A stretch of DNA of 64,000 bases from positions 1,164,012,055 through 1,164,076,054 of the forward strand of contig CM057454.1 in assembly GCA_016271365.2 (NCBI GenBank), read 5' to 3'. Positions 21,990 through 32,399 of the stretch are shown piece by piece. This DNA comes from Neoceratodus forsteri. Lineage: Eukaryota; Chordata; Ceratodontiformes; Ceratodontidae. The notes beneath the pieces were generated by a model, which was not told the DNA's origin, did no database searches, and saw only the letters and a list, made by a program, of their open reading frames with translations. How positions within the stretch are numbered: position 1 is the stretch's first letter; the number at the start of each line of letters is the position of its first letter. The position numbers were made by a program, and so were the translations under genes.

Positions 21990-23130
21990 GCCTCCTTTCA
22001 ACTTCTTCTGTCACTCTGTTCTCAACACCTGTCCTCAGACTTAACACTGCTGCCATTTCTTCTCCCTCTTCCACCCAGCTCTTGAGGGAAGGCTCCCCTC
22101 TCACAGAGCCCCTTTAATTTTCATATTCTGATATGGATCACTCCCCTGCTATCTCAGCTCCCTTCTCTCTCTTCCCCTGATAGTGTCTACTGCTCTCTCC
22201 CTTCGCTCTTACAACTCACAGCCTTTTTCCCTACCCTCTGCTAAAACCTCAGCAAAGCAGTCATACATTTTCTATCAGCTCCAAATTGCTTTAGTCTTGC
22301 CTCCCCATCCATTCCTTCTCCTCCAAGTCCTCCCTCAGTTCAGAAATCACTGCTGTGTGACTGCAATTCTCATGTCTGTTCCTGTGCCTGACCCCAGTCT
22401 CCCTGCAACATCCTCAACTCACTTACATGCCTTACATATTCTCCGTTCCCAGATTTCATTCTCCACCCTTCAATGGATATTATCCCTCCCTTCTACCGAT
22501 TCTCTTACTTCCTGTCTGGCCTCCTCCACCTCCCTATCCTGGTACCTTTGTTACTTAGCCCAACCCCTAATTTCTCAAAAAGACATGCATGTTTCCCCTC
22601 TTAACCATGTCTCAATCATATCACTGCTCCCATTACTCCACCCTGTCTCACCCATCTCCTGTGAAAGGCACCTGTCTCACAGTGCTTCCCTTATTTTCAG
22701 GTTCTGGCATGGATTGCTTGTCTGTTATCTGAGCTCCCTTATCACCTGCCCCAGACTGTGTTTTCTGCCCCCTTTCCTCCAATCTTCTAACTCATAGTCT
22801 TTCATCCTACCTACCCTCTGTTAAAGCATCAGTACTGTGTCTTATGTTTCTTACAGAATTCCTTTTCTCTGGTCTAACCCCTCCTTCTGTTCCTTCTCCA
22901 AGTCCTCCCTCCATTCAAAAATCTGTGCTCTCATGCCACTGCTCATATCTACTTTACCTGACCCCTTTCTCTGAGAGTTCCTCAACTGACTCTCACTCTT
23001 TATATATTCTCCTCTCCCAGATTTCAAACTCCACTCTCCATTGATACCACCCTGCCCGTCCTTTTATTGATTCTCTTACTTTCTGTATGCCTCTTCTTCC
23101 TCCCTAACCTTGTAACTCTAGCAGCTAGTG
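21990..23130. repeat. Pyrimidine-rich tandem dimer, period about 560-580 bp
   Basis: Matching landmarks include ctcagctcccttctc near 22,153 with ctgagctcccttatc near 22,731, and tcccagatttcattctccac near 22,452 with tcccagatttcaaactccac near 23,016. The plus strand is strongly C/T-biased. A 204-codon plus-strand open frame (22,183-22,797) is explained by this bias and is not conserved in the second unit, so I do not call a gene. Confidence 0.75.
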
Positions 23131-24249
23131 CAGCTCCCAGTCTCCAAAATACATATATACTGCTGGACCCTTTCTAATCCCCACTTCACTAAGTCGGTAC
23201 AACCAAGGTGCATAGCCAGGAGGTAAGAGTGGAGCAGTGTGCATCCTTGCAGCACTAGGTAGACTAACCCTCCCTTATGGTTGCATCCCTGCTCGCTCCT
23301 ATGCTAGAGTGAATAGATTGAAGCATTAGATGTGGGCGGGCCCAGTGGCACTGAAGGCTGAGGCATCTGCCTTACCTTGCCCTGCACAGGTGACCCAGCT
23401 TCGACAGCAAACTCAGGGTGCAGATCGTCCAGGGAATAGAGGATCGAGCATCCTGAGGACTGCTCTCCCCTCCTGGGGGAGCAGTGGATCCTTGGCATGA
23501 AGTGGCTCCTAGTGGAACTAGGGAAGGCCACAGCAAGAGGGGGGCAGTCAGGAAGGGTGGAAGCATGGCAGATGTTCTGTGGGTGGGAGCAGGAGCATAC
23601 CCACCATGTGCTGGATGTCAATACTTGACCACTTCTCCGGGGGTAAGAACAAGGAAACACCCTGTCACCCCCGAGAGGATGCTAACAGGCCCTGCAGTCA
23701 GCCCCCCACACCCATAGCTGGATTCTGACCAGTCTGGACCTCTGAATAATCCTCCTCCTCACCCAGCCTGCTGACTAGATTTCATGGAGCACCAAGGTAA
23801 GGATGCACTGGCCCTGCCTCAGGGGGTAGAAGCCGGGGGGGTCAGCTACAAGCTGAGGGGTAGGTAAGTGCTCTGTAGGGAGGCCTGATCTGGGAGGGTC
23901 TCAGGCTGGGCAGGAGAAAGACTGGCTGACAGTGGCCATGTCCACTGGAGATCTCAAAAGGCCAGTGAACATAGGAGAAAATTAAAAAAAATAAGGCATT
24001 GGATGCCCTTCCAAGGGCAGGATGACTGAGCTAGCCTATCCATGTAATAAATGTACAGAGGTGCCAGCCAGAATGCAATGCAGTAATACTGTAGTATATC
24101 ACAAAATGCTGCAGTACACACCAGGGAAGAGAAATTCAATGGCAATTAAACCCTTTTGTCATGCAGTATTCTATGACAGGTCACTTATTAATAATTACTG
24201 CATTACATCGTGATTGGCTACACTGTATTTTGAAGAATGAGGACAACTT
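23131..24249. other. Unassigned, GC-rich then AT-rich DNA
   Basis: No recognised element. A palindrome-like cluster near 24,073-24,120 repeats the words gcagta and actgta. The right end runs into the 5' part of the next LINE. Confidence 0.35.
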
Positions 24250-24310
24250 AAAAAGCGAGATGTTAAAGATATTATCAGCTTCTAGCCTTCTGCCAGAAGC
24301 ATGCATTTTT

Positions 24311-24385
24311 CTATCATTATTCTTACTTTTATCATTACTTCTTCTTTTACTTATCTCTGGGAATATTGACCCTAACCCAGGTCCA
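24311..24385 (+). other. Leu-rich segment with a 2A-like motif (GNIDPNPGP)
   Basis: Upstream of the endonuclease the frame reads a run of about 20 mostly Leu/Ser/Ile residues followed by SGNIDPNPGP. The NPGP ending and the hydrophobic run before it resemble 2A ribosome-skipping peptides, which are reported in several APE-type LINE groups. The usual D(V/I)E core is changed here (N-I-D), so activity is doubtful for this copy. In family terms it would release a short leader from ORF2. Confidence 0.55.
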
Positions 24386-24412
24386 CCTCTGACCTGCACC
24401 AATAATAACTCA

Positions 24413-25130
24413 AGAGCTGGGGCTCTCACCTTAGCAAGCATCAACGTCTGCAGCCTCCTTAAAAAATGCTATATTCTCACAGCATGGGTCACCCAACATA
24501 ATCCTGATGTCTTATCTGTGACTAAGACATGGCTGACCCCTAGGATTCCCGACAATGCCATTTCAATACCAGGGTACTTCCTCTTCTGACTGGATAGGCT
24601 TGCAAGGAAAGGTGGCGGCTGCACCATCTATCTCAAAGAGTCCCTAATAGGGCACACCCTTGACCTGCCCAGCTGTGAGACTGATATACAGATACTTCCT
24701 GTCAAGATACTCTTTGGTGCCCACAATAAGGCTCCGACTGTTGCCTTGGTGTACATACCTCCCAAGTCCAAGTCACTGAGCCCTAATGCCATTCTTAACT
24801 GCACTAACAACCTGAAATACAACTCTGAGGTCATAATGCCGAGTGACATTAATACAGACTGACTATCGTCCAACGCAAACAACTATAAAGATGCCTGGGC
24901 CGCAGTAAACTTCTCACAGCTGGTCCAGTCACCCACAAGATCTAACTATAAGACAGGGACCAGTACACTGATGGATTGGGTGCTCACAAACCGCCCTGAC
25001 CATATCACACGTACTCACGTCCTTTCTGACACCATAAGCGACCACTCCCCCATTCTGTGTGTGTGGTTGAACAAATTTATCAAGCCCCTGGGAAAAATCA
25101 TTAACAGTAGGGTACTTGCAAGATTTGTTA
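24413..25130 (+). pseudogene. L2-like (group A) AP-endonuclease domain
   Basis: The opening strand reads LTLASINVCSLLKK. The Glu motif is VLSVTKTWL, where Lys stands in place of the catalytic Glu of TETW. Then come IPGYFLF, a stop at 24,587, LVYIPPKS, MPSDINTD (the GDFN position) and finally DTISDHSPI with the catalytic Asp-His pair. The loss of Glu and several stops show the domain is dead. The TRSNYKTGTSTLMDWVLTN block before SDH matches the usual order. Confidence 0.85.
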
Positions 25131-26935
25131 CATGTCGATACTGCCTCAGACATGGATTCCGCTCTAGAATTTTTTATCTCAAGCTTCAATGCTGCCTGTG
25201 ATGTATATGCCCCCTTCAAGAAGAGGAAAATCAGAGGAACTGACACCCCATGGATCACATATGACCTCCTACAAAAAATGAAGTTACAGGACCATCTGTG
25301 GTATCAGGCTAGAGCTTCTGGCAGGCCCGTAGACACCCAGGCATATAAAACTTCCAGGAATACCTGCAGCTGGGCCATACAGTCTGCAAAAGCAAACTAC
25401 AATAGATGCGCACTTGGCAACCCCTGAAAAGATGGAAGGAAATTTTGGAACAACCTTAAGGAACTCACGGGAAAAGAATCTAGGACCGTGCCCCCTATGC
25501 TTAGATGGTGCCTTAACCCTAGACCCCACCACTACTGCAAACACCTTCAACTCAGCTTTCACCGACCTCAGCCAAGTACTTCCTTCAGACTTCTTCGACA
25601 TCTCTACCAGCGCGGAAACCAATGCCAAACCTCATACAGAGCACGCACATCTTCCTTTCCATTTCAAATCTGTGACAGAAAGAGAAGCCAAAAAATACCT
25701 ACTTAAAGTACTCGGGAGATCCAGAACTAGCGGAGGCTCACTAGATCTGAAGCTCATTGCCCTTACACTTGACGAAGTCCTGACTCCACATACCAAGATT
25801 ATCAGCTAGTCCTTCTTGATCTCCCAGTCCCCCCATTTATGGAAGCTAGCCCAGGTGACCCCTATTCATAAAAGCGGTGACCGGTCCCACCACGAGAATT
25901 ACAAGCTCATCTCTATTCTCCGCCCTTATCTAAAGCTCTTGGGGAAAAAAAAAAAAAACATTGTTGCAGACCAGCTGGGAGAGTATTTGGAGAAATGCAA
26001 TCTGCAATTGTTATATTTATTATGTTGAGTGTTGAATGTTTTGTATTTTTTGTAAAGGTTACCATTTGTGAAGGAGTTTTTTACTCAATTGGTTTTTACC
26101 TTAAATAAACAAAACAAACAATCTCCACACCAACGTGGTTTTCGAAAAGGACACAGCACTACTACCATGCTGCTTTAATTCATAAGCTATATCCACCAAG
26201 CCTTGGACCAAGGCCAACTCGTCGGTGTCACCTACACTGACCTATCCAAGGTGTTTAATACGGTCAATCACCCATTACTGCTTGATCAGCTAACCATGTT
26301 TGGTCTATCAGCAAACACCCTAAGATGGTTTAACAGTTACTTTATTGGCTGGTCACTGCAGGTAAGAACAGGAGACACCCCTTCATCCAAACTTCCTGTT
26401 TGCTGCGGGGTACCCCAAGGGTCAATTCTGGGACCATTACTTTTCAGCACCTTCCTCAACAACCTCCCCATGCACTGCCCAGTGCAAATCCTCCTGTATG
26501 CCGACTAGACAGTTATGTACTCTAAGAACTCAAACCCCATCCAGCTGGAGAACCAGCTTCAGGCAAGCTTCACTGCAGTGGTGGCTTGGTTCATCACACA
26601 GAAGCTTGTGCTCAACTCCAAACAAAAGAAGACTATGCTCTTCCATGGCATGCACAACAAACACAAAATCACTCAGCTGATTGTCAATAACAGATCAGGA
26701 GTTATTCTGGAGCAGACAAACACCTTTAAATATATTGGTGTAACTCTGGATAGTACACCACCCTATTCAGCCCATATTAACCATGTTGCCAAATCCGTAA
26801 ATATCCATATTGGGCTTCTCTATAAACATAAGCACTGCCTTACTGCTGAAGTCCTGAAGCTTGCAATCCAAAGCTCAATTTTCTCCATAATAGACTGGGC
26901 TGGTGATATATGGCGCTGCCTCTAATACTGTCCTA
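25131..26935 (+). pseudogene. L2-like (group A) linker and reverse transcriptase
   Basis: The linker shows DTPWITYDLLQKMKLQDHLWYQAR and NTFNSAFTDLSQVLPSDFF. The RT shows AQVTPIHKSGDRSHHENYKLIS, HQRGFRKGHSTTTML, VTYTDLSKVFNTVNHPLLL, CGVPQGSILGPLLF and the catalytic ILLYAD (around 26,490-26,507). There the second Asp is replaced by a TAG stop. The C-terminal part reads TFKYIGVTLDSTPPYSAHINHVAKS. The 115-bp insert splits the frame before the RKGHS motif. Confidence 0.88.
26004..26118 (+). mobile_element. 115-bp A-tailed insertion in the L2-like RT
   Basis: CAATCT occurs at 25,998-26,003 and 26,119-26,124, flanking an AT-rich insert that ends in aaataaacaaaacaaa. It resembles the last hundred bases of a polyadenylated transcript or LINE 3' UTR inserted by retroposition. 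Removing it restores the RT region. The source is not recognised. Confidence 0.7.
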
Positions 26936-27741
26936 AAGTGAATATCACTTGCCCTTAACAAGGCCTGCTGACTTCTAACTGAAGCTGCCCTACGGACTCA
27001 CACTTGTGACCTCTACGAGCAGGCAAATTGGCTGCAACTCAAGGGTAGGATATGCTACCACTCCTACCTTGTAGTAAAGAAGGCCACCCATGTTCTTCTA
27101 CCCTCTGGGGTTAATCTCCTTAGCCCTTCCAGCAATACTCACCCCACCAGAAGTGCTGATGGCTCAACTCTCCAAGTCTCTTGATGTCAGACTTGGCAAG
27201 GGCAACGGTTGTTCGCAATCAAAACTCAAACTGTTTAACTCACTGTACAATTAAATCACTAATGCAACCTCACTTGGCTTTTTTAAATGCAAACTCCGCG
27301 AGTCACTTGCAGCCCATGCCTCCTGTGACTATTTCATATAATCCTGGGGACATCACTGCTACTGGTTCACCTAGACCATGGGCTCCCACCTTAAGTTCTC
27401 TATACCTCTTTCCACCAATCTGACAAGGCCTGCTAGCTGCTCCTCTTGTTACACCAGTAGCCCTACCGTTCCCAGTTAAGTTCTCCATACCTTTTCCTAA
27501 TCTCCTCACCACCCCTCCCTTCTATTTCACAAGGCCTGATGTCTGCTCCTCCATCTGTACTGGTATAGCCACTGTGTTATAGTATCTACCTTCTCCAATT
27601 CACTAAAATACCACCAACAGATTAATCTGGTTCAAGGTCAGTTGGCATTCATCTGTGTCCCCCCCCCCAGGTCATGCCTGAAAATAGGCAGGATTTGTCT
27701 AGTGTACGTACCCAGTTAACAAAAAATTAAATAAATAAATA

Positions 27742-28404
27742 TACTACCCTGCATTACTCCCCTAGCACCTGACCACTTTAACCTGTACCCACCTCCTGCT
27801 GTCTCAGCACTCACTCTTGTGTCTTATGATTGCCAATTCATCTATGTTTTATGATGTATTGTAGTATTTTGAAGTATTATACTGTGCATCTCCTACACAT
27901 TGTGTTTTAATGTACCTTGACGTGGAACCTGTGTAAAAGAGCCTTTGGCTCAAAGGTATTAATCTGAGAATCTCAAGTAAAATTATCTTTGTTACAATTT
28001 CTTATATTCTGAATCTTGCAACAGCTGAAACTGCACCCTATAATGTTAAGCAGGGATATGGAATAGTTTACTGTGAACACAAAATATTAAGTAAGACAGT
28101 TAGTGCATGCTACTCCTTTCAAATTTTATAATTTATTATACAATTTATTGTTTGTCAGAACACTTTGGAGCATTCACCTCCACTTTCTCCCATCAAAGGG
28201 GTGAGGCAGGAAAAGATGTGAATCTGCGATTCCCTTAGCAGAAGACCAGCAACTTAGCTATCAAGATGCTGCAGTAAATCCAAATTTTTTTAAACAAAAA
28301 TGGGCCTAGGAGAACAGTGAAGGGATAGAGGGTGCAAATGACTGGAGTGGGATGTTGGCAGCTACAGACTAGCCCAGGCCACCAGGGAGGCCTAGAGTTT
28401 TTAG
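27742..28404. other. Unassigned DNA
   Basis: No recognised coding or repeat feature between the L2-like 3' end and the CR1 3' end at 28,405. Confidence 0.4.
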
Positions 28405-29635
28405 AAACATAGAAACAAATGATGGCAGAAAAAGACCAGCAGTCCATCCAGTCTGCTGAGTTCCATATCTAACTCTGGGACCTATGGTCCATCCAAGGTC
28501 CTAGCCCTCCACCTTCTCTCCCCTTCACAAGTCTGTTGCCCTTAGTGACTACTATACCATATACTCTGTCCTAGCCATGCTTGAAACTATCAACTATTTT
28601 TGTGTCCATCACTTCAACTGGTAGACTGTTCCATGGCTCCACCGCCCTTTCTATAAATAATGCTTCCTCATGTTCCTCCTAAATCTTCCTCCTGCCAGTT
28701 TCCACTCATGCCTTCGTGACCTTGAACTAGCATTCAAGATAAATTGTTCCTCACAGTTCACCTTGTCTAATCCTTTTAGGGACTTGAAGGTCTCTATCAT
28801 TTCTCCCCTCTCCCGTCTGGTTTCCAGTAAGTACATGCTCAGTGCCTTGAGGCGCTCCTCGTAAAACCTGCCCTGTTGGCCCTCAATTTCTAGTGAGTAC
28901 GTGTTTAGTGCCTCAGGGTGCTTCTCATAAGACCTGCTCTGTAGGCCCTAAATAATTGTTGTTACCCTGCACTGCACCAGGTACCACTCTGTCCCTTAGT
29001 CTTCCTGAGGAGGGGGCTCAAGAACTGAACACAGTACTTCTGGTCTGGTCTCACTAAAAATCTGTTAAGGGGTAGTATTACCTCTTTCCTTCTGCCATCA
29101 ACACCCATCCTGATACACCCCAGCATCCTACAGTATTTGCCTTACCATAGGCCTTGTTACACTGGCTTGATTGCTTGAGGGTGTCATTAATGATAACTCC
29201 TAGGTCACATTCCTCAGCCATAGTATTTAGTCTCACCCCACCCATCCAGTACTCTCTCCCGTGGTTCTTATTCCCTAGATATTTTACTTTGTATTTTTAG
29301 CACTGAATTTCACTACACTTTTTTGGCATTGAATTTAAGCTGCCAAACCTTAGACCACTCCTCAAGCTTTTTACAAGTGACCCTGCATTTCTGCAATTCT
29401 CTCATTGCTATTTACCCTCTCATAGAGCTTAGTGTCTTCTGCAAAGAGACACAACGTGCTCTGGGTACCTTCTCCAGTGTTGCTGATGAACATATCGAAG
29501 AAGACCAGGCCCTGGATAGATCCTTGTGGCACCCCGCCCATGACCTCCCTCCTTTCTGATTTTACCTCGTTGACCACAAATTTCCATTGCCTACCCTTTA
29601 GTCAGTTTTCTACCCAATTAACTATGTCCTCCCCA
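28405..29635 (-). pseudogene. CR1-type LINE, RT C-terminal half and 3' end, minus strand
   Basis: The 3' terminus is at the left (minus strand ...ctggatggactgctggtc, then tttctatgtttcta near 28,405). Moving up, the C-terminal domain reads ETRRERGEMIETFKSLKGLDKV and RRNMRKHY. Near 29,434-29,540 the RT core reads GVPQGSIQGLVFFDMFIS and FAEDTK, where the first catalytic Asp has become Glu. It ends at about 29,635, directly against an L2-like copy in the other orientation. Many frameshifts are present. Confidence 0.85.
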
Positions 29636-30565
29636 ATGCCCCTGTCTTGTGGAGTGCTGCAGGGCTCGATCCTGTCGCCGATGCTGTTCGCAGTGAACAT
29701 GCTGCCCCTGGGCAAGATAATTCAACAGTACAGTGTGGAGTTTCACTGCTATGAGGATGATATCTAGTTGTACTTGTCTTTTGCCTCCAGAACATCAGGA
29801 GCAGTTGATGTGCTTAACAACTGTTTGGCTAAAATTAATGACTGGATGACTTCCAGCTGGCTGAGACTTAACCTGGCGAAGACGGAGGTGCTGGTGATCA
29901 AGCCTGGTCATGGGCATGATGGGTTACCACTTGGGGATAACTCAGGGCTTTTCGTGGGTTCTGCTCCAAAGGTGGCTGCCCCAAGGGTGTAGAATCTGGG
30001 TGTGATCCTTGACAACAGATTGACTTTTGAAGATCAGGTGTCATCTGTTGTCAGTAGCATATTCTATTATCTGCAGAACATTTCCCAGATTAAGCCCTTC
30101 ATTCCATCTGAGGACCTGCCGACACTAGTGCATGCTTTTGTGAACTCCAGACTGGACTACTGCAACTCTCTATACTGCAGGATCATGGGGGGGACCCTCC
30201 GTAGACTGCAGCTAGAGCAGAACACGGCAGCCCAATTGCTGACGGGCCTCTCGAGGTCCGGTCATGTGACTCCGGTCCTGCGGGCTCTGCACTGGCTGCC
30301 ATTGAGGTGGAGGGTCCTGTTCAAGGTGGGTCTTCTCAGGCTGGGTCCTGGTTACCTGTCAGAACTCCTGAAACTGTTGTACTCTGCTCACTCCCCCCGC
30401 TTCTCTTTGAGGGGCCTCCTGGATGTTCCCAGGGTTCGTCTCAAGACCCCTGGAGATTGGGCATTTAGTGTCTCTGGGCCGACCCTGTGGAATTTGTTAC
30501 CACCTTCTCTCCGGGAGGCTCCCTCAGTTGAGATGTTCAAGCAGAGGCTGAAGGCCCATTTTATA
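29636..30565 (+). pseudogene. L2-like LINE (group B), RT core to C-terminus
   Basis: The frame reads LSCGVLQGSILSPMLFAVNM, then FHCYEDDI (YADD changed to YEDD, followed by a stop), NNCLAKINDWMTSSWLRLNLAKTE and LGVILDNRLTFEDQV. The conserved C-terminal RLDYCNSLY, LQLEQNTAAQLLTGLSRS and ALHWLPLRWRVLFKVG follow. The long open stretch 30,002-30,604 (200 codons) is the best preserved C-terminal domain of this group here. The 3' UTR is replaced by the hairpin element at 30,566. Confidence 0.88.
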
Positions 30566-30719
30566 AGCGCAATAAGGCACTCCGAGGTGTGGGTTATGGC
30601 CTGATAAAAGCACTTTCCAGGTGCTAAAGGCACTCAGCGCAAGCGCCTCGTGCCTCATAATGCACCTGGGGCATGCTCTTATCAGGCCATAACCCTCACC
30701 TCATCGTGTCTTATTGCTG
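30566..30719. mobile_element. MITE-like hairpin, about 150 bp
   Basis: The outer arms are gcaataaggcactccgaggt... and its inverse ending ...cttattgc, including ggttatggcctgataa against ttatcaggccataacc. Inner arms (ccaggtgc with gcacctgg, and aaggcac with gtgcct) extend the fold nearly across the whole element. It sits exactly at the end of the L2-like C-terminal ORF. No protein is encoded. A target duplication could not be settled. Confidence 0.75.
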
Positions 30720-31059
30720 GCTTAAGCAATAGGCTAAGCAGCACAGGTAGTATACAGGTATTTTGAAAAACGTTTAACAATAAGCTAAGCATTACAGGTA
30801 TTACACATGGTGGTCCTGGTAGGATCATAGAGGTTTTTACACTCACAGCATGATGAAAAACATACAGTAGCAAGAATATTGCAGTAGTAGTCCTAAAAAT
30901 ACGATTTAGAAAGTAAAACAAAAATAGATAAATAAAAATGTGGTAAAATACTGACAAGTGCAGGGGGATATTGGGCAGGGGAATGGTAAGATTGTGAACA
31001 GTAAGGATAATAGCAGGTCAGGATAAGGAAAGGTAGGGTATAGGATAGGAGCCACCAAG

Positions 31060-31090
<31 letters not shown>

Positions 31091-31189
31091 AGGGATGACT
31101 GCAGGGGGCTAGCATCAGGAGAGATAGCTGGGATAGGCTGTACTGCAAGGGGAGTATTGTGGAGAAAAGGTAACAGCTTCGGGGTAGGC
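30720..31189. repeat. Short imperfect repeats and a (GA)n microsatellite
   Basis: Near 30,727-30,800 the phrase caata(g/a)gctaagca..acaggta is repeated. A (ga)n tract of about 28 bases lies at 31,060-31,087. The rest could be the 3' UTR of the minus-strand L2-like copy that follows. Confidence 0.6.
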
Positions 31190-32399
31190 AGGATACCCAG
31201 AGAACTAAGGAGGTTTGAAACAGGAGCATTGGTTGGTGGAGAAGAGATGCTGGCAGAGTGCTTTTTTAAAAGCACTGTGTGTAGGAGCTAGCTGGACATC
31301 CAGAAGGAGTGAGTTCCATAACTGAGGTGCATGGTGGGCAAAGGCTCTAGAGACTTTGGTGGTACTGCATTTGGGGATGCATAGCAAGGATTTGTCAGCC
31401 AAGTGTAGGCTGTAGTTGGAGGTCTGGTAGGTGAGTAGCTCGGCCAGAGTTGTTGGGGTATGAGATCTCATGATGTTGTCAACAGTGGAACCGAGGGAGT
31501 AAAGTCTAGTATTGTTGGGGGTTCAGCCAGTTTAGATCTGAGTAGTAGACAATGGTGTTTTAGACTGTAGGAGGCTGAGGCGAACCTGCAGATGTTGTTG
31601 TATGCGACATCCTATCTTTGAAGATTTGATTTTGGTAAAGGAGCATAAGTGGCCACTCCATAGGTCAGAGTAGGTAGGAGTATGCCCCGAGCTATAGCCA
31701 CTCTAGCAGTAGGGATTAGCATGTGGCTGGTTCGGTAAGACATGCCGAGCTTGGAATTGACTGATTTGCACACGTTGATGATGTGGAGTTCAAAATTTAG
31801 AGCTTGGTCAAGGGTGACCCCAAGGTATTTAAATGACATTACAGGAGTTATGCGTGAACCATCTAAGCAGGAGACCCTGAACTTATCTTGGAATGTCTTG
31901 AGTTTAGGGAGGATCCTGAATAGCATGCACTGTGTTTTTGCCTCATTTAGAACAAGTTTGTGGCCCCGTAGCCAGGCTTGTGTGTGCTGGAAATTGGAGA
32001 TGAGACATAGGTTGATATCGAACACATCTTTTGCACTGGCATACATGACTATGTCATCCGCATACAGTAGAGATGAGGTGTCAAGAAGATTAGTACTGAA
32101 GCTGTTGATAAAAACTGAGAAGAGAAGTGGCCCCAGGATTGAGCCTTGGAGAACTCCAATATGCACTGTCTTTAGGTCAGAGCATGTAGAACTGAATTTA
32201 CTGGTTGGGGCCCAATTTGACAGGTAACTGTTAAACTAACTGACGATATTAGGAGCAAATCCCATAGAGTGGAGTGTGTTGAGGAGAAGTGGGTGGTCTA
32301 CCAGTTCAAAGGCTTTCAACATATCAATGAAAACCACTCCCATGAGAAGCCCTGAATCCATGGCAGTGAGGGTGTCTGTAGGAATATTGAGTAAGTAAA
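31190..32399 (-). pseudogene. L2-like LINE (group A), RT core and C-terminus, minus strand
   Basis: On the minus strand the frame reads VVFIDMLKAFELVDHPLLL, then GVLQGSILGPLLFSVFIN, LLYADDIVMYA with both Asp intact (32,053-32,064) and AWLRGHKLVLNEAKTQCMLF. FKYLGVTLDQALNF follows and, after a break, HAPQLWNSLL near the C-terminus. The 184-codon open frame 31,612-32,166 is well preserved. Its 5' part continues at 34,146-34,930 beyond an inserted LINE. Confidence 0.88.

Larger units (their letters stand above)
24250..27741 (+). mobile_element. L2-like LINE (group A), longest copy in the window
   Basis: The copy holds, in order, a Leu-rich N-terminal stretch with a 2A-like NPGP motif, an endonuclease, a linker, RT, the C-terminal region and a 3' UTR ending in tgcctgaaaataggcagg...aaattaaataaataaat at 27,741. 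The same 3' terminus closes the 36,208-37,336 copy. A 115-bp insert interrupts the RT at 26,004-26,118. Stops and frameshifts are frequent, so it is inactive. Confidence 0.88.

Noticed and set aside
22183..22797. 204-codon open frame
   Set aside because: Explained by C/T bias and not preserved in the second unit of the tandem dimer.
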